From an uncultured Hellea sp. (GTDB taxonomy: Bacteria > Pseudomonadota > Alphaproteobacteria > Caulobacterales > Maricaulaceae): 46,168 nt of DNA. The translations under genes and the position numbers were made by a program. This document shows positions 1-9,243 of this stretch, piece by piece. Below the pieces are notes generated by a model that made no database searches, was not told the DNA's origin, and worked only from the letters and a program-made list of their open reading frames with translations. The stretch covers positions 1 through 46,168 of the forward strand of contig CALLMD010000023.1 of the NCBI GenBank assembly GCA_938007935.1, written 5' to 3'. Each line of letters starts with the position of its first letter. The first letter of the stretch is position 1.

Positions 1-1
1 C

Positions 2-313
2 CGTCTCCTGCACCGCCTACGCAATGAGCTGGGCGTCAACACGACCTGCGGAGCGTCTAATGTCGCCTTTGGTCTGCCTAACCGTCATACTGTCAATAAT
101 GCCTTCCTGCCTATGCTAGCTTGCGCGGGTATGACCTCGGCTATTGTTAATGTGCTTGATGATGGACTCGTCCCAGCGGTAAGAGCGGCAGATGTGCTGA
201 ACGGCGTTGATCCAGGATGTGGAAACTGGATTAAGCATTACCGTCCCAAGCCCGCCGAAGGTGAGGGCGGAGCCCGTGGCCGCAGAAGCGGAGGCCGCCG
301 TAGACGCGGGTAA
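2..313 (+). CDS. C-terminal part of a pterin-binding (methyltetrahydrofolate-corrinoid) methyltransferase
   Basis: An open frame enters from the left edge and ends at 311-313, so only about 103 C-terminal residues are present. The stretch NTTCGASNVAFGLPNRH followed by NNAFLPMLACAGMTSAI resembles the last strands and helices of the TIM-barrel pterin-binding methyltransferases that move a methyl group between tetrahydrofolate and a corrinoid protein. The last 20 or so residues are an Arg/Gly-rich tail that is not part of the barrel. The ATG at 113 lies inside this conserved region and is not the start. The family call rests on motif memory. phoR begins 66 bp later and there is no clear terminator between them. 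Confidence 0.6.
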   Translation, partial: RLLHRLRNELGVNTTCGASNVAFGLPNRHTVNNAFLPMLACAGMTSAIVNVLDDGLVPAVRAADVLNGVDPGCGNWIKHYRPKPAEGEGGARGRRSGGRRRRG

Positions 314-379
314 CCGCGTAAAGATTACGCTTCAAAAACAATCTATCTATTCTATAAGCACTCGAATTGAGTTGGACGT

Positions 380-1414
380 ATGAATAGCCCTTTTTATCAA
401 AGTATTGTCGATGCCTTGCCGCAGGCCGCGATAATTATGGATTCGAATTTGCGAATCCAATGCGCGAATGAGCGCGCGCAAGTTTTATTTAATCGCAGTC
501 TGGAAGGTGTCGGCTTTGTTAGAATTTTGCGTCAGCCCGCAGCTTTGACATGTGTGTCCAGCACACTTGAAACAGGCGAATATAATAGCTGTAATTTACT
601 CCTTCGGCTGAACACGGCGCGCACATATATGGCGAGTGCAGCTATGCTCTCGCGGGAAGAAACGGCAAGTGATGAAGACCTAATATTGTTTACTTTAACC
701 GATATTTCTGCCGAAATTGCGGCTGAGAAATCTCGCAGTACATTTGTCGCCAATGTTAGCCACGAATTGCGCTCGCCCCTAACGTCACTCATGGGCGTTG
801 TGGAAACTTTAAAAGGCCCTGCGCGCAAAGACGAAGTGGCAAGAGACCGCTTTCTTGATTTAATGCAGGGCGAAACCGAACGAATGTCGCGTTTGGTCGG
901 CGATCTTTTATCGCTCTCAAAGCTGGAAGCCAAAGAACATGTTGCCCCTGAAGGTGAAGTTGACATTAGCCGCGTCATTCGGCGTATTATCGCCGTTCTG
1001 GCCGAGGGAAATCCGATTTATAAAGGCCGCGTGGAGTTTATCGAAGACAAAACATTATCGCCTATTCAAGGTGATAGAGATGAGCTGACCGAGGTCTTTC
1101 AAAACCTGATTGAAAACGCGCTTAAATATAGCGCGCCGGAGACATCGGTAAAAATTGAAATCTCAAAAGATACGGAAAGCCTGAAATGGCTTGAAGTTGC
1201 GATTACCGATTCGGGCGATGGAATCGCGCCGGAGCATTTACCGCGCCTGACCGAGCGCTTTTACCGTGTTGATAAGGGGCGATCACGCGAAATGGGCGGC
1301 ACAGGGCTAGGTCTGGCGATTAGCAAGCATATTTTGAACCGTCACCGCGGAAAATTATGGATTGAAAGCGAGCTTGGGCAGGGTACAACGGTCAGCGTAA
1401 AACTGCCGCTTTAG
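380..1414 (+). CDS. phoR: Phosphate-regulon sensor histidine kinase PhoR
   Basis: This kinase would autophosphorylate and control PhoB according to phosphate supply. Residues 5-115 look like a PAS sensor domain. The HisKA helix carries the phospho-accepting His128 in FVANVSHELRSPLTSL. The ATPase domain has the N box (NLIENALKYS, 242-251), G1 (DSGDGI, 278-282), F box (RFYRV) and G2 (GTGLGLAI, 307-314). At 344 residues it is shorter than E. coli PhoR and shows no membrane segment, so it is probably cytosolic and would sense through PhoU/PstB contact; that is inference. It heads the phoR-pst-phoU-phoB block, which supports PhoR over other kinases of the same type. Confidence 0.9.
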   Translation: MNSPFYQSIVDALPQAAIIMDSNLRIQCANERAQVLFNRSLEGVGFVRILRQPAALTCVSSTLETGEYNSCNLLLRLNTARTYMASAAMLSREETASDEDLILFTLTDISAEIAAEKSRSTFVANVSHELRSPLTSLMGVVETLKGPARKDEVARDRFLDLMQGETERMSRLVGDLLSLSKLEAKEHVAPEGEVDISRVIRRIIAVLAEGNPIYKGRVEFIEDKTLSPIQGDRDELTEVFQNLIENALKYSAPETSVKIEISKDTESLKWLEVAITDSGDGIAPEHLPRLTERFYRVDKGRSREMGGTGLGLAISKHILNRHRGKLWIESELGQGTTVSVKLPL

Positions 1415-1437
1415 CGAAATATTATTTCTGTTGGGGA

Positions 1438-1492
1438 TTGTCATAAATCCTTCGTCAAACTGTCACATTTCTTTCTTAAAACTGCATCAAAA
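1438..1492 (+). promoter_or_regulatory. Tandem Pho box (PhoB operator) upstream of pstS
   Basis: Five consecutive 11-bp units lie between phoR and pstS. The unit starting at 1438 is TTGTCATAAAT, that at 1460 is CTGTCACATTT, that at 1471 is CTTTCTTAAAA and that at 1482 is CTGCATCAAAA; the unit at 1449 is more degenerate. Each follows the CTGTCAT-plus-four-AT-rich-bases plan bound by one PhoB monomer. The array ends about 65 bp before the pstS start, suitable for activating a pst promoter. The 11-bp phase is read directly; the binding is inferred. Confidence 0.8.
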
Positions 1493-1558
1493 GCTTACAA
1501 ACAGTTAAATATAGGCGTCTCAAAGACGAAATAGGTTCGTCTGATTATGGAGAGAAAC

Positions 1559-2665
1559 ATGTCATTTAAACCTTTCGCTGTAAGTCTATTGGCTTTGAGT
1601 TTGGCGGCCTGTGGGAATAGTGAAACAGCCACAAACACCGTAAAAACAGCAGGTGATACGGCCAAATCAGCGGCGCAAAGCGCGGTAAGTTCTGGGCGTG
1701 ACCAAATTAAAATTGTGGGCTCGTCCACGGTTTATCCCTTTGCGACGACGGTTGCTGAAAATTTTGGCCGCACGACGAAATTTAAAACACCGATTGTTGA
1801 GTCTACGGGTTCTGGCGGTGGATTAAAACTATTCTGCTCTGGCCTTGGGGCGAACCATCCTGATGTCACCAATGCATCGCGCCGGATTAAAGCCTCCGAG
1901 GTCGAGCGCTGCGCGAGTAACGGCATTGATGATATTGTCGAAGTTAAAATTGGATATGACGGAATTGTCCTCGCCAATTCACGTAAATCAGCGCCCATGG
2001 AATTAGGACTTAAAGACATTTTCTTGGCGCTTGCGAAAAATGTGCCTGATGGAAATGGCGGAACGGTTGAGAACCCTTACAGAACTTGGAAAGACGTCAA
2101 TCCAGCGCTACCTGATACAAAAATTGAAGTCATGGGACCGCCTCCAACATCTGGAACGCGTGATGCTTTTGTTGAGCTGGCCATGGAAGGCGGCTGTAAG
2201 AAATTTGGCTGGATTAAAGAGCTTAAGTCATCAGATAAGACGGCCTATAAAACGCTTTGTCACACGATCCGTGAAGATGATGGTTTTGTGGAAGCTGGCG
2301 AAAATGATAACCTGATTGTTCAAAAGCTAAATGCAAACCCAAGCGCATTTGGTATTTTCGGATTTAGTTTCCTCGATCAAAACGCGGATAGCGTTCAAGG
2401 TAGCATTGTTGACGGAAAGCCGCCGACATTTGAAAATATCGCCGACGGATCCTATCCCGTGTCTCGCTCATTATATTTCTATGCCAAGAAAGATAATGTT
2501 GGCGTTGTTCCGGGAATCGTTGAATATCTCAGCGAGTTTACAAGTGAGCGTGCAAGTGGCCCAGATGGCTATTTGGCAGAAAAAGGTCTTATCCCGATGA
2601 ATGATGCGGAACGCAATATGTGGAAGACAAGCGTTGCCAATCTTGAACCACTAAGTCTCGATTAA
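1559..2665 (+). CDS. pstS: Phosphate ABC transporter substrate-binding lipoprotein PstS
   Basis: This is the periplasmic phosphate receptor that feeds PstCA. The ATG at 1559 is preferred over 1547 because the GGAGA at 1549-1553 is then a well-placed ribosome site and the protein begins directly with a signal peptide. LSLAAC is a lipobox, so the protein should be lipid-anchored after Cys14. After a short Thr/Ala-rich linker, the core starts with IKIVGSSTVYPFA and ESTGSGGG, the phosphate-binding loops of PstS, and GPPPTSGTRDAF is the second anion-binding loop. The length, about 368 residues, is normal. Its stop shares one base with the pstC start, which argues for translational coupling. A Pho box lies upstream. 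Confidence 0.95.
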   Translation: MSFKPFAVSLLALSLAACGNSETATNTVKTAGDTAKSAAQSAVSSGRDQIKIVGSSTVYPFATTVAENFGRTTKFKTPIVESTGSGGGLKLFCSGLGANHPDVTNASRRIKASEVERCASNGIDDIVEVKIGYDGIVLANSRKSAPMELGLKDIFLALAKNVPDGNGGTVENPYRTWKDVNPALPDTKIEVMGPPPTSGTRDAFVELAMEGGCKKFGWIKELKSSDKTAYKTLCHTIREDDGFVEAGENDNLIVQKLNANPSAFGIFGFSFLDQNADSVQGSIVDGKPPTFENIADGSYPVSRSLYFYAKKDNVGVVPGIVEYLSEFTSERASGPDGYLAEKGLIPMNDAERNMWKTSVANLEPLSLD

Positions 2666-3633
2666 TGACAAAAACCATGACGAAATCGATGGATTTGCGG
2701 CTTCGCCATGCGAATAAATCGACACAATTAAAAGAGCTCGCGATTAAATTTGTTTTGATCGCAAGTTCGCTTGTGGCGATTTTAACAACGGCTGGCATTA
2801 TAGTCTCTCTGAGCTATGAGGCTTTTCGTTTTTTTGCCAAAGTCCCGCTTTCTGAATTTCTTTTTGGGCTCGACTGGAGCCCGCAAACCGCCATTCGCGA
2901 AGACCAAGTTGGGTCAAGCGGGGCCTTTGGGGTTATCCCGCTCTTAACGGGTACATTGCTTATCAGTTTTATTGCGATGGTAGTAGCGACGCCGCTCGGG
3001 CTCTATTCGGCGGTTTATCTGGCTGAATATGCTAAGCCCAGAACACGTAATTGGGTCAAGCCTTTGCTAGAGCTTCTGGCGGGTATTCCAACAGTTGTTT
3101 ATGGCTTCTTTGCCGCCCTTGTTGTCGCGCCGATTATTCGCGGTATGGGCTCAGGCGCTGGCTTTGATATCTCTTCTGAAAGCGCGATGGCGGCAGGCCT
3201 TGTTATGGGCATTATGCTTATTCCTTTTATTTCATCATTGTCTGATGATGTTATCAATGCCGTGCCTCAAGCTCTGAGAGATGCATCATTAGGTATGGGC
3301 GCGACAAAGGCAGAAACAATTACGAAAGTTGTCCTTCCGGCAGCAACCCCCGGCATTATGGGCTCGCTATTACTGGCGATATCAAGAGCGATTGGCGAAA
3401 CTATGATTGTGGTTATGGCCGCGGGCCTTGCCGCTAATCTAAGCCTTAATCCATTTGAGGCGGTAACGACCATGACGGTTCAAATTGTGACATTGCTGAC
3501 GGGTGATCAAGAATTTGATTCCGCTAAAACTTTGGCGGCCTTCGCGATTGCGCTCTACTTATTGATACTTACTCTTGGTCTGAACATTATCGCCCTTAAA
3601 ATCGTCGATAGATATAAGCGTAAATATGCGTGA
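2665..3633 (+). CDS. pstC: Phosphate ABC transporter permease PstC
   Basis: This is one of the two inner-membrane subunits of the high-affinity phosphate importer. There are six predicted hydrophobic segments, with the binding-protein-dependent transport domain from about residue 85. The conserved coupling-helix loop reads ALRDASLGMGATKAETITKVVLPAATPG, paired with GETMIVVMAAG, as in PstC. The first 30 residues are polar and contain several Met codons (residues 1, 5 and 9), so the exact start is uncertain; the first overlaps the pstS stop by one base. The 3' end overlaps pstA by 8 bp. Confidence 0.93.
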   Translation: MTKTMTKSMDLRLRHANKSTQLKELAIKFVLIASSLVAILTTAGIIVSLSYEAFRFFAKVPLSEFLFGLDWSPQTAIREDQVGSSGAFGVIPLLTGTLLISFIAMVVATPLGLYSAVYLAEYAKPRTRNWVKPLLELLAGIPTVVYGFFAALVVAPIIRGMGSGAGFDISSESAMAAGLVMGIMLIPFISSLSDDVINAVPQALRDASLGMGATKAETITKVVLPAATPGIMGSLLLAISRAIGETMIVVMAAGLAANLSLNPFEAVTTMTVQIVTLLTGDQEFDSAKTLAAFAIALYLLILTLGLNIIALKIVDRYKRKYA

Positions 3634-4903
3634 TTTAACCCTCACAACATCGGATCAGCTCAAAAAGCGCCACGCCAAGGAAACGCGTTTTCAGTGGTAT
3701 GGCCGCATTGCGATTTTAATCTCGCTCTCATTTCTTGTTTTCATGTTCGTAGCCATTTTCTTTCGTGGGGCAGGGGCTTTTCAGCAAACGAAAATTGGTC
3801 TTGATATTAATTTTGATCAAACGCTCATTGACCCTACTGGAACAGGTGACCCTGAGATTATTGCCAACGCAAACTTTAAGCCCCTCATTACCAAGAGCCT
3901 AGCGCAGGCTTTCCCAGAGGTCACGGGCCGCTCGGAGACACGCGCGCTTTATAAGCTCATTAGTAGCGGTAGCGTTTTCGAACTTGGCAATATGGTGAAG
4001 GAAAACCCTGAGCTCATTGGCACAAGCCAAAAAATTTGGGTAACCGCCACCTCTGAAGTTGACCTTTATATGAAAGGCAAAATTGATGAGACCATCAGCC
4101 AAGACCTACGCCGCCTCAAAGACCGCGATATTGCTTGGGTTAAGCAGTTACAAGAAAGCGGCGTTATCAAGCGGAAATTTAATACGGCGCTTTTTAACAA
4201 TGGCGATTCCCGCGAGCCTGAAATGGCGGGTATTTTGGGCGCGGCTTTAGGGTCGTTTTTTAGTCTGCTAGTCTGTTTTCTTATCTCTTTTCCTTTGGGG
4301 ATTTTGACGGCTGTCTATCTTGAAGAATATGCCAAGAAAAACCGTATTACGGATTTGATTGAGGTGAATATTAATAACCTCGCCGCGGTACCTTCGATCG
4401 TCTTTGGGCTTTTGGGACTGTCGATCTTTTTGAACTTTTTCAACCTGCCGCGTTCGACGCCGCTGGTTGGCGGTATTGTGCTTGCGCTCATGACATTGCC
4501 CACAATTATTATCGCCTCACGCTCTATTTTGCGCTCTGTCCCCAATAGCATTCGAGATGCAGCTTTGGGATTAGGCGCGTCCAAGACACAGACAACATTT
4601 CACCATGTTGTCCCGCTCGCCTTGCCGGGCATGTTGACGGGGACCATTTTGGGTATGGCCCGCGCTTTAGGCGAGACGGCGCCCCTTTTGATGATTGGTA
4701 TGGTGGCCTTTATCGTCGATATTCCTAAGGGCGTTACAGACGTTGCGACCTCACTACCTGTACAAATTTTCCTTTGGGCTGATAGTCCTGAAAAAGGTTT
4801 TGTCGAGCGCACATCCGCGGCGATTATCGTCTTGCTTATTTTTCTGGTATTAATGAATTTACTCGCCGTCTATTTAAGACGTAAACTTGAGCGGCGCTGG
4901 TAA
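3626..4903 (+). CDS. pstA: Phosphate ABC transporter permease PstA with long periplasmic insert
   Basis: This is the second channel subunit of the Pst importer. At 425 residues it is clearly longer than E. coli PstA (about 296). The extra length is a hydrophilic region of roughly residues 50-195 between the first membrane helix and the five-helix permease core, the arrangement known from alphaproteobacterial PstA as DUF3333. The permease core has the conserved loop [28 protein letters not shown] and then [10 protein letters not shown]. The start overlaps pstC by 8 bp and the stop shares a base with pstB. Confidence 0.93.
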   Translation: MRDLTLTTSDQLKKRHAKETRFQWYGRIAILISLSFLVFMFVAIFFRGAGAFQQTKIGLDINFDQTLIDPTGTGDPEIIANANFKPLITKSLAQAFPEVTGRSETRALYKLISSGSVFELGNMVKENPELIGTSQKIWVTATSEVDLYMKGKIDETISQDLRRLKDRDIAWVKQLQESGVIKRKFNTALFNNGDSREPEMAGILGAALGSFFSLLVCFLISFPLGILTAVYLEEYAKKNRITDLIEVNINNLAAVPSIVFGLLGLSIFLNFFNLPRSTPLVGGIVLALMTLPTIIIASRSILRSVPNSIRDAALGLGASKTQTTFHHVVPLALPGMLTGTILGMARALGETAPLLMIGMVAFIVDIPKGVTDVATSLPVQIFLWADSPEKGFVERTSAAIIVLLIFLVLMNLLAVYLRRKLERRW

Positions 4904-5706
4904 TGAGAGATGTTATGGACATGGAAACTGAAAAAAAGGTTGTCGCAAACCAAGCCATTATGACGGCGAGGAATGTTGATGTCTTTTATGGTAAAAAACA
5001 GGCGATTGATAATGTCTCGCTAGATATTTTAGAAAATGAGATTACGGCGCTTATCGGGCCGTCTGGCTGTGGTAAGTCGACATTTCTGCGCTGTTTTAAC
5101 CGCATGAATGACACGATTGATATCTGTAAAGTTTCTGGCAAAATTGAATTTGCGGGCCAAGATATTTACAGCCCCAAGGTCGATGTTGTGGCGCTGCGTG
5201 CGCGTATCGGCATGGTCTTTCAAAAGGCGAATCCTTTCCCAAAATCAATCTTTGAAAATGTGGCTTACGGCCCGCGTATTCATGATTTGGCGGAATCCAA
5301 GGCCGAGCTTGAAGATATCGTTATTACCTCGCTTAAACGCGCCGGCCTTTATGATGAAGTCTCTGACCGTCTTGAAGATCCCGGAACAAGCTTATCAGGC
5401 GGTCAGCAGCAACGTCTGTGTATTGCCCGCGCCATTGCCGTAGACCCTGAAATCATCCTGATGGATGAGCCTTGTTCGGCGCTCGACCCTATTGCGACAG
5501 CGATTATCGAAGATTTGATGGAAAGCATGAAGCGCCATTATACGATTGTTATCGTCACCCACTCTATGGCGCAGGCAGCGCGCATTTCGCAAAAGACGGC
5601 CTTTTTCCATTTGGGTAAAGTCATTGAATATGGGGAGACAGAGAAAATGTTTACGACCCCAGATAATGAACTCACGCAAAATTATATTTCAGGCCGCATT
5701 GGATAG
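4903..5706 (+). CDS. pstB: Phosphate ABC transporter ATP-binding protein PstB
   Basis: This is the cytoplasmic ATPase that drives PstSCA and, with PhoU, relays transport state to PhoR. Walker A is GPSGCGKST (52-60), the signature is LSGGQQQR (164-171), Walker B is IILMDEP (184-190) and the switch His is His220 in [25 protein letters not shown] is the Q-loop region typical of PstB. Met codons at residues 5, 7 and 20 leave the exact start open; the listed ATG overlaps the pstA stop by one base (TAATG). Its length of 267 is usual. Confidence 0.95.
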   Translation: MRDVMDMETEKKVVANQAIMTARNVDVFYGKKQAIDNVSLDILENEITALIGPSGCGKSTFLRCFNRMNDTIDICKVSGKIEFAGQDIYSPKVDVVALRARIGMVFQKANPFPKSIFENVAYGPRIHDLAESKAELEDIVITSLKRAGLYDEVSDRLEDPGTSLSGGQQQRLCIARAIAVDPEIILMDEPCSALDPIATAIIEDLMESMKRHYTIVIVTHSMAQAARISQKTAFFHLGKVIEYGETEKMFTTPDNELTQNYISGRIG

Positions 5707-5715
5707 GAGACACCC

Positions 5716-6447
5716 ATGAGTGACACCCATATTGTTTCATCTTTCAGTAATGACCTAAACCAGATTGATAGCCTTGTTCTCGAAATGGGAGGCCTTGTAG
5801 AGCAGCAACTCCATAACGCCACGCTAGCGCTTCAAAAGGAAGACCGCACCTTAGCGAAAGACGTTATGAAAGGCGATAGCCGCATCAACGAACTTGAAAA
5901 CGAACTTAACGATGTCGCAATTAAAGTGCTCGCCCTACGCCAACCTGTTGCCGTTGATCTGCGCACAGTCGTTATGAGCCTTAAAATCGCGCGTCACCTC
6001 GAACGCATTGGTGACTACATCAAAAACACAGCGCGGCGCACAAATACCATTGCCAAAGCGGGCGCCTTTACAGGTTCGCTTGATACGCTGGCCCGTATGA
6101 GTGAGCTCGTTCAGAAAATGACCCAAGATGCGCTTAACGCTTATAGCAAGCGTGACGCGGATGCGGCGCAAGCTGTGCGCGAAAGCGATAAGCATGTTGA
6201 TCATATGAATAATTCTTTATTTCGTGAACTGCTGACTTATATGATGGAAGACCCCAGCCATATTGGCGGCGCGATGCATTTGATATTCATTGCCAAAAAT
6301 ATCGAACGTATGGGTGACCATGTAGCAGATATTGCCAAAGAAACGCTTTATCTCATCAATGGTGAATGGCCTGAGGGTAAGCGCGAAAAAGAAGATATAA
6401 CAAGCAAGATGATCTTGGACGTAGACGAGCTTAACACTGAAAGCTAA
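5716..6447 (+). CDS. phoU: Phosphate signalling complex protein PhoU
   Basis: PhoU damps PhoR signalling when the Pst transporter is saturated. The 243-residue protein is almost entirely helical and consists of two repeats of the three-helix PhoU domain. Each repeat carries the metal-site pattern: RHLERIGDYIKNTA around residue 95 and KNIERMGDHVADIAKE around residue 200. A GGAG ribosome site sits 7 bases before the ATG, nine bases after pstB ends. phoB starts two bases after its stop. Confidence 0.95.
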   Translation: MSDTHIVSSFSNDLNQIDSLVLEMGGLVEQQLHNATLALQKEDRTLAKDVMKGDSRINELENELNDVAIKVLALRQPVAVDLRTVVMSLKIARHLERIGDYIKNTARRTNTIAKAGAFTGSLDTLARMSELVQKMTQDALNAYSKRDADAAQAVRESDKHVDHMNNSLFRELLTYMMEDPSHIGGAMHLIFIAKNIERMGDHVADIAKETLYLINGEWPEGKREKEDITSKMILDVDELNTES

Positions 6448-6449
6448 CT

Positions 6450-7133
6450 ATGAACCCGCTCATTCTGATTATTGAGGACGAAGTCGCGCAAGCTCAGATT
6501 TTGCAATATAATCTCGAAGCTGAAGGTTATAGCGTGCGTCACGCCCCACATGCAGAAGAGGGACTTTTATTAGTCGCCGAGCAGCGACCTGACCTTATTT
6601 TGCTGGATTGGATGCTCCCGGATATGGCGGGCATAGAGGTTTGCCGCCAGATAAAATCAAATCCTGATACCAAATCTATTCCCGTTATTATGCTCACCGC
6701 GCGCGGCACCGAAGATGACAAGGTGCGCGGTCTGGGCGTTGGCGCAGATGATTATGTGGTTAAGCCGCATTCCATCAAAGAATTAATTGCCCGAATAAAA
6801 GCGAATTTACGCAAATCAGGGCAATCAGATGTCGAATTTAACTATGCGGATATAACGCTCAATACCGCCACCCACCGTGTTAAGCGCGGCGAGGATACAA
6901 TCAAGCTTGGGCCAACTGAATTTAAACTGCTCCAGACGCTTCTCAAGCGCCCCCAACGCGTCTTTAGCCGCGCCCAATTGCTAGACCTTGTTTGGGGCGC
7001 AGATATTTACGTGGATGAGCGTACAGTCGATGTCCATGTCGGCCGCCTGCGCAAAGCCTTAAATGCGGGTGGTAAAGACGATGTTATCCGTACAATTCGA
7101 AGCGCAGGCTATGCATTGGATATCGAAGATTAG
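6450..7133 (+). CDS. phoB: Phosphate-regulon response regulator PhoB
   Basis: This transcription factor is activated by PhoR and binds the 11-bp Pho-box repeats seen twice in this window. The receiver domain (1-120) has Glu9/Asp10 acidic pocket residues, phospho-acceptor Asp53 in LILLDWMLPDM, Thr83 and Lys105. The OmpR-type winged helix (about 130-225) includes LGPTEFKLLQTLL and DERTVDVHVGRLRKAL, the recognition helix region. It is the last gene of the phoR-pst-phoU-phoB block and converges on the rhodanese gene with a 3-bp gap, so no separate terminator is visible. Confidence 0.95.
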   Translation: MNPLILIIEDEVAQAQILQYNLEAEGYSVRHAPHAEEGLLLVAEQRPDLILLDWMLPDMAGIEVCRQIKSNPDTKSIPVIMLTARGTEDDKVRGLGVGADDYVVKPHSIKELIARIKANLRKSGQSDVEFNYADITLNTATHRVKRGEDTIKLGPTEFKLLQTLLKRPQRVFSRAQLLDLVWGADIYVDERTVDVHVGRLRKALNAGGKDDVIRTIRSAGYALDIED

Positions 7134-7136
7134 AAG

Positions 7137-7538
7137 CTATTCAGATTTCGTAGCGCTCCAGGCATTGATGCCGCCATCGAGGCTATAAACATCATATCCT
7201 TGATTACTTAAATAGGTCGCCGCTTTTTGGCTGACCCATTTCCCTTTTACACAATAGACGACGACAGGTTTGTTTTTTGGAATTTTGTCAGCCCATTCAG
7301 TAATGGTCTCAGGATTGTAATGGGTCGCGCCGTCTATCAATTTTGGGTTTTTAGCGAGATCTTCAGTTAAACGCACATCTATCAAGGTAATGTTTCCGTC
7401 GCCTAGTGTTGCTAACTCATCAACCTTTACCGACTTTGAGTATGTTGGGCGGTCATCATTTCGAAAAACATAGCTTTCGCTTTGGTTTGTACAAGAAATG
7501 AGTAGTCCGAAAGCTAATGTGGGAATAAGGTACTTCAT
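7137..7538 (-). CDS. Rhodanese-like lipoprotein
   Basis: This is a single rhodanese domain behind a lipoprotein signal. The start at 7538 is chosen over 7544 because AGGAG directly abuts the first ATG but is about seven bases from the second. LLISC is the lipobox. The domain shows LIDVRLTEDLAKNP and the active-site loop VVYCVKGKW, in which the catalytic Cys is present but the usual CxxGxR loop ends in Trp instead of Arg. It should sit in the periplasm, facing sulfur-transfer or redox chemistry. The substrate cannot be read from the sequence. It converges on phoB. Confidence 0.8.
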   Translation of the reverse strand: MKYLIPTLAFGLLISCTNQSESYVFRNDDRPTYSKSVKVDELATLGDGNITLIDVRLTEDLAKNPKLIDGATHYNPETITEWADKIPKNKPVVVYCVKGKWVSQKAATYLSNQGYDVYSLDGGINAWSATKSE

Positions 7539-7563
7539 TGTCATCTCCTGAGCTGTTTATCAC

Positions 7564-8412
7564 TTATAAAATAAACCGGCCTGTCATTGTCTTTACAGCA
7601 TTGCCCGAGATTGTCACGCTTATAGGATCCATCGTCGTGACCGCCGTTATGTGTGAAGGGCGGCCCATATCTTCGCCTTGTAAAAAGGTTAGGGTTTGCG
7701 GCGCGCCTAATATGTCAGTGAGCAAGGCGGCCAAGGTTGCAGAGGCACTGCCCGTGGCTGGGTCTTCGGGGATGTTATCAAGCGGGGCGAACATGCGTGA
7801 GCTTATCTTGCTGCCGTCACGTACATAGGCAAAGAGCGCGAAATCAAGTCCAGCGGGATAGCGTTTAGCGCCATCTTTGATAATATCTGTTTTAGGCTGA
7901 CAAGCGGCGAGGGAAGCACGGCTGTCAAGCTGCGTTATAACAAAAGGAAGACCGATACTGGCCTGTACTGGCGCGTGAATATCTGTACGAATTGATGTTG
8001 CTGGAAGGCCCAAGGCTGCAGCGACAAAGCTTGGCTCTGGCTTAGTTATTATTTCCAATGGCACGGAGGTCGTGAAGGCCGCGCCCTCGCTATCCTTGGT
8101 GCAGGTCAATGGCCCCACGCCTAATTCTAATACCATAGGCGAGAGGTAACCTAAATCTGAAAGGGCAATCACCGTGCCGATAATGGGATGCCCTGCAAAA
8201 TCAATTTCTGAGGTCGGTGTGAAAATCCGTACACGCGCTGTATGAGCGGGGTCATTGGGCGGATAAACAAAGGTCACTTCAGAGAAATTAAATTCGGCTG
8301 CAATGTGTTGAAGCTTATCTTCGGGAAGCGTACTTGCATCTGGAAAAACGGCGAGTTGGTTGCCGCCAAAGGGGGCGTCGGTGAAAACGTCATAGACAAC
8401 ATATTCGCTCAT
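7564..8412 (-). CDS. PhzF-family isomerase
   Basis: PhzF-fold proteins are two-lobed enzymes related to diaminopimelate epimerase; PhzF itself isomerises a phenazine precursor, but most bacterial members have unknown substrates. The N-terminus VYDVFTDAPFGGNQLAVF and the catalytic Glu45 in FNFSEVTFV match the family, as do DFAGHPIIGT and, in the second lobe, EDPATGSASATLAALL. The 282-residue length is normal. An AGAGG site precedes the ATG. No other phenazine genes are nearby, so a role in phenazine synthesis is unlikely. Confidence 0.88.
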   Translation of the reverse strand: MSEYVVYDVFTDAPFGGNQLAVFPDASTLPEDKLQHIAAEFNFSEVTFVYPPNDPAHTARVRIFTPTSEIDFAGHPIIGTVIALSDLGYLSPMVLELGVGPLTCTKDSEGAAFTTSVPLEIITKPEPSFVAAALGLPATSIRTDIHAPVQASIGLPFVITQLDSRASLAACQPKTDIIKDGAKRYPAGLDFALFAYVRDGSKISSRMFAPLDNIPEDPATGSASATLAALLTDILGAPQTLTFLQGEDMGRPSHITAVTTMDPISVTISGNAVKTMTGRFIL

Positions 8413-8467
8413 ATAGACCTCTTTTAAGGCAGGCTAACAAAGCCTCTCACATGAGTCTAATAGGAGT

Positions 8468-9181
8468 TTAAAAGCTTTGCGTAATCCATAATCTGGCATC
8501 AGCGTCAGGGGAGGCGTCAGACAAGCCGAAAAGTGCGTTGAGATAAATCGAGGTATTTTTACGAATAGGGAAAGTTACGAATGGCCCAAATTGTTGGTTC
8601 GAATTTTTAAATGATTTGAAGCTGGCTGTCGTCCCGTAGCTATTATATAGCTCGGCCCCGATCTTGACCTTATCGCTAGCTTTGTAAATCAAGTTGCCGC
8701 GTGATTGTAAGGACACGCCATCGGCAGCATTGTCCCCGAGCTGCACAGCTGATAATGCCACGGCGCGCGCGGTTAGACGGTCTGATAGTTTGATTTGATG
8801 CATCCAGTTCAGGCCTAATTGTGCGGGACGGTCTTCATCTCTTATTTTTATGTCAAAGCGAATGCCTTGTTCCCACTCATCCCCTCTATCTGAAAAATCC
8901 CAAAAGAGCTCTCCCTGCAAAAAGTCAAAATCCGTAATATTGCCATTTGATTTAACGGCCCCGACAACGCGCCACATGAAATCATCATTGATGGCCTCTT
9001 GATAATGTATGCGCTGCGCAGATTTATCATCGTCCGAAAGGGTGACACGGTATTGCAAGGATTTATGCCCGTCATTCACGGTGGGCGGAAAAACGCCGCC
9101 TGTATTTTGTGCTAACGCGGTTTGTGCATTTAGAGCCGTTAATGCGAGGGCTGAGGTTGCGAGGACAAATTTTTTAATCAT
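8468..9181 (-). CDS. Exported beta-rich protein, probably outer-membrane; function unknown
   Basis: I do not recognise this family. The first 25 residues form a classical signal peptide ending in ALAQ. The mature part has many alternating hydrophobic and polar strands (for example SLQYRVTLSDDD, NLIYKASDKVKIGAELY and SIYLNALFGLSD) and ends in a terminal Phe after ITQ, as outer-membrane barrels do. With 237 residues it could form an eight- to ten-stranded barrel. It lies between phzF and the phosphate-selective porin, on the same strand, and no Pho box is visible before it. Confidence 0.6.
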   Translation of the reverse strand: MIKKFVLATSALALTALNAQTALAQNTGGVFPPTVNDGHKSLQYRVTLSDDDKSAQRIHYQEAINDDFMWRVVGAVKSNGNITDFDFLQGELFWDFSDRGDEWEQGIRFDIKIRDEDRPAQLGLNWMHQIKLSDRLTARAVALSAVQLGDNAADGVSLQSRGNLIYKASDKVKIGAELYNSYGTTASFKSFKNSNQQFGPFVTFPIRKNTSIYLNALFGLSDASPDADARLWITQSF

Positions 9182-9243
9182 AGCAAATTCCTGATGAAAG
9201 ACTTCCTACGTTAGCAGCTAATAGCTAGATTTAAAAAATGAAC

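Noticed and set aside
7564..8412. Phenazine biosynthesis cluster
   Set aside because: Only a lone PhzF-family gene is present; such singletons are widespread without phenazine production.
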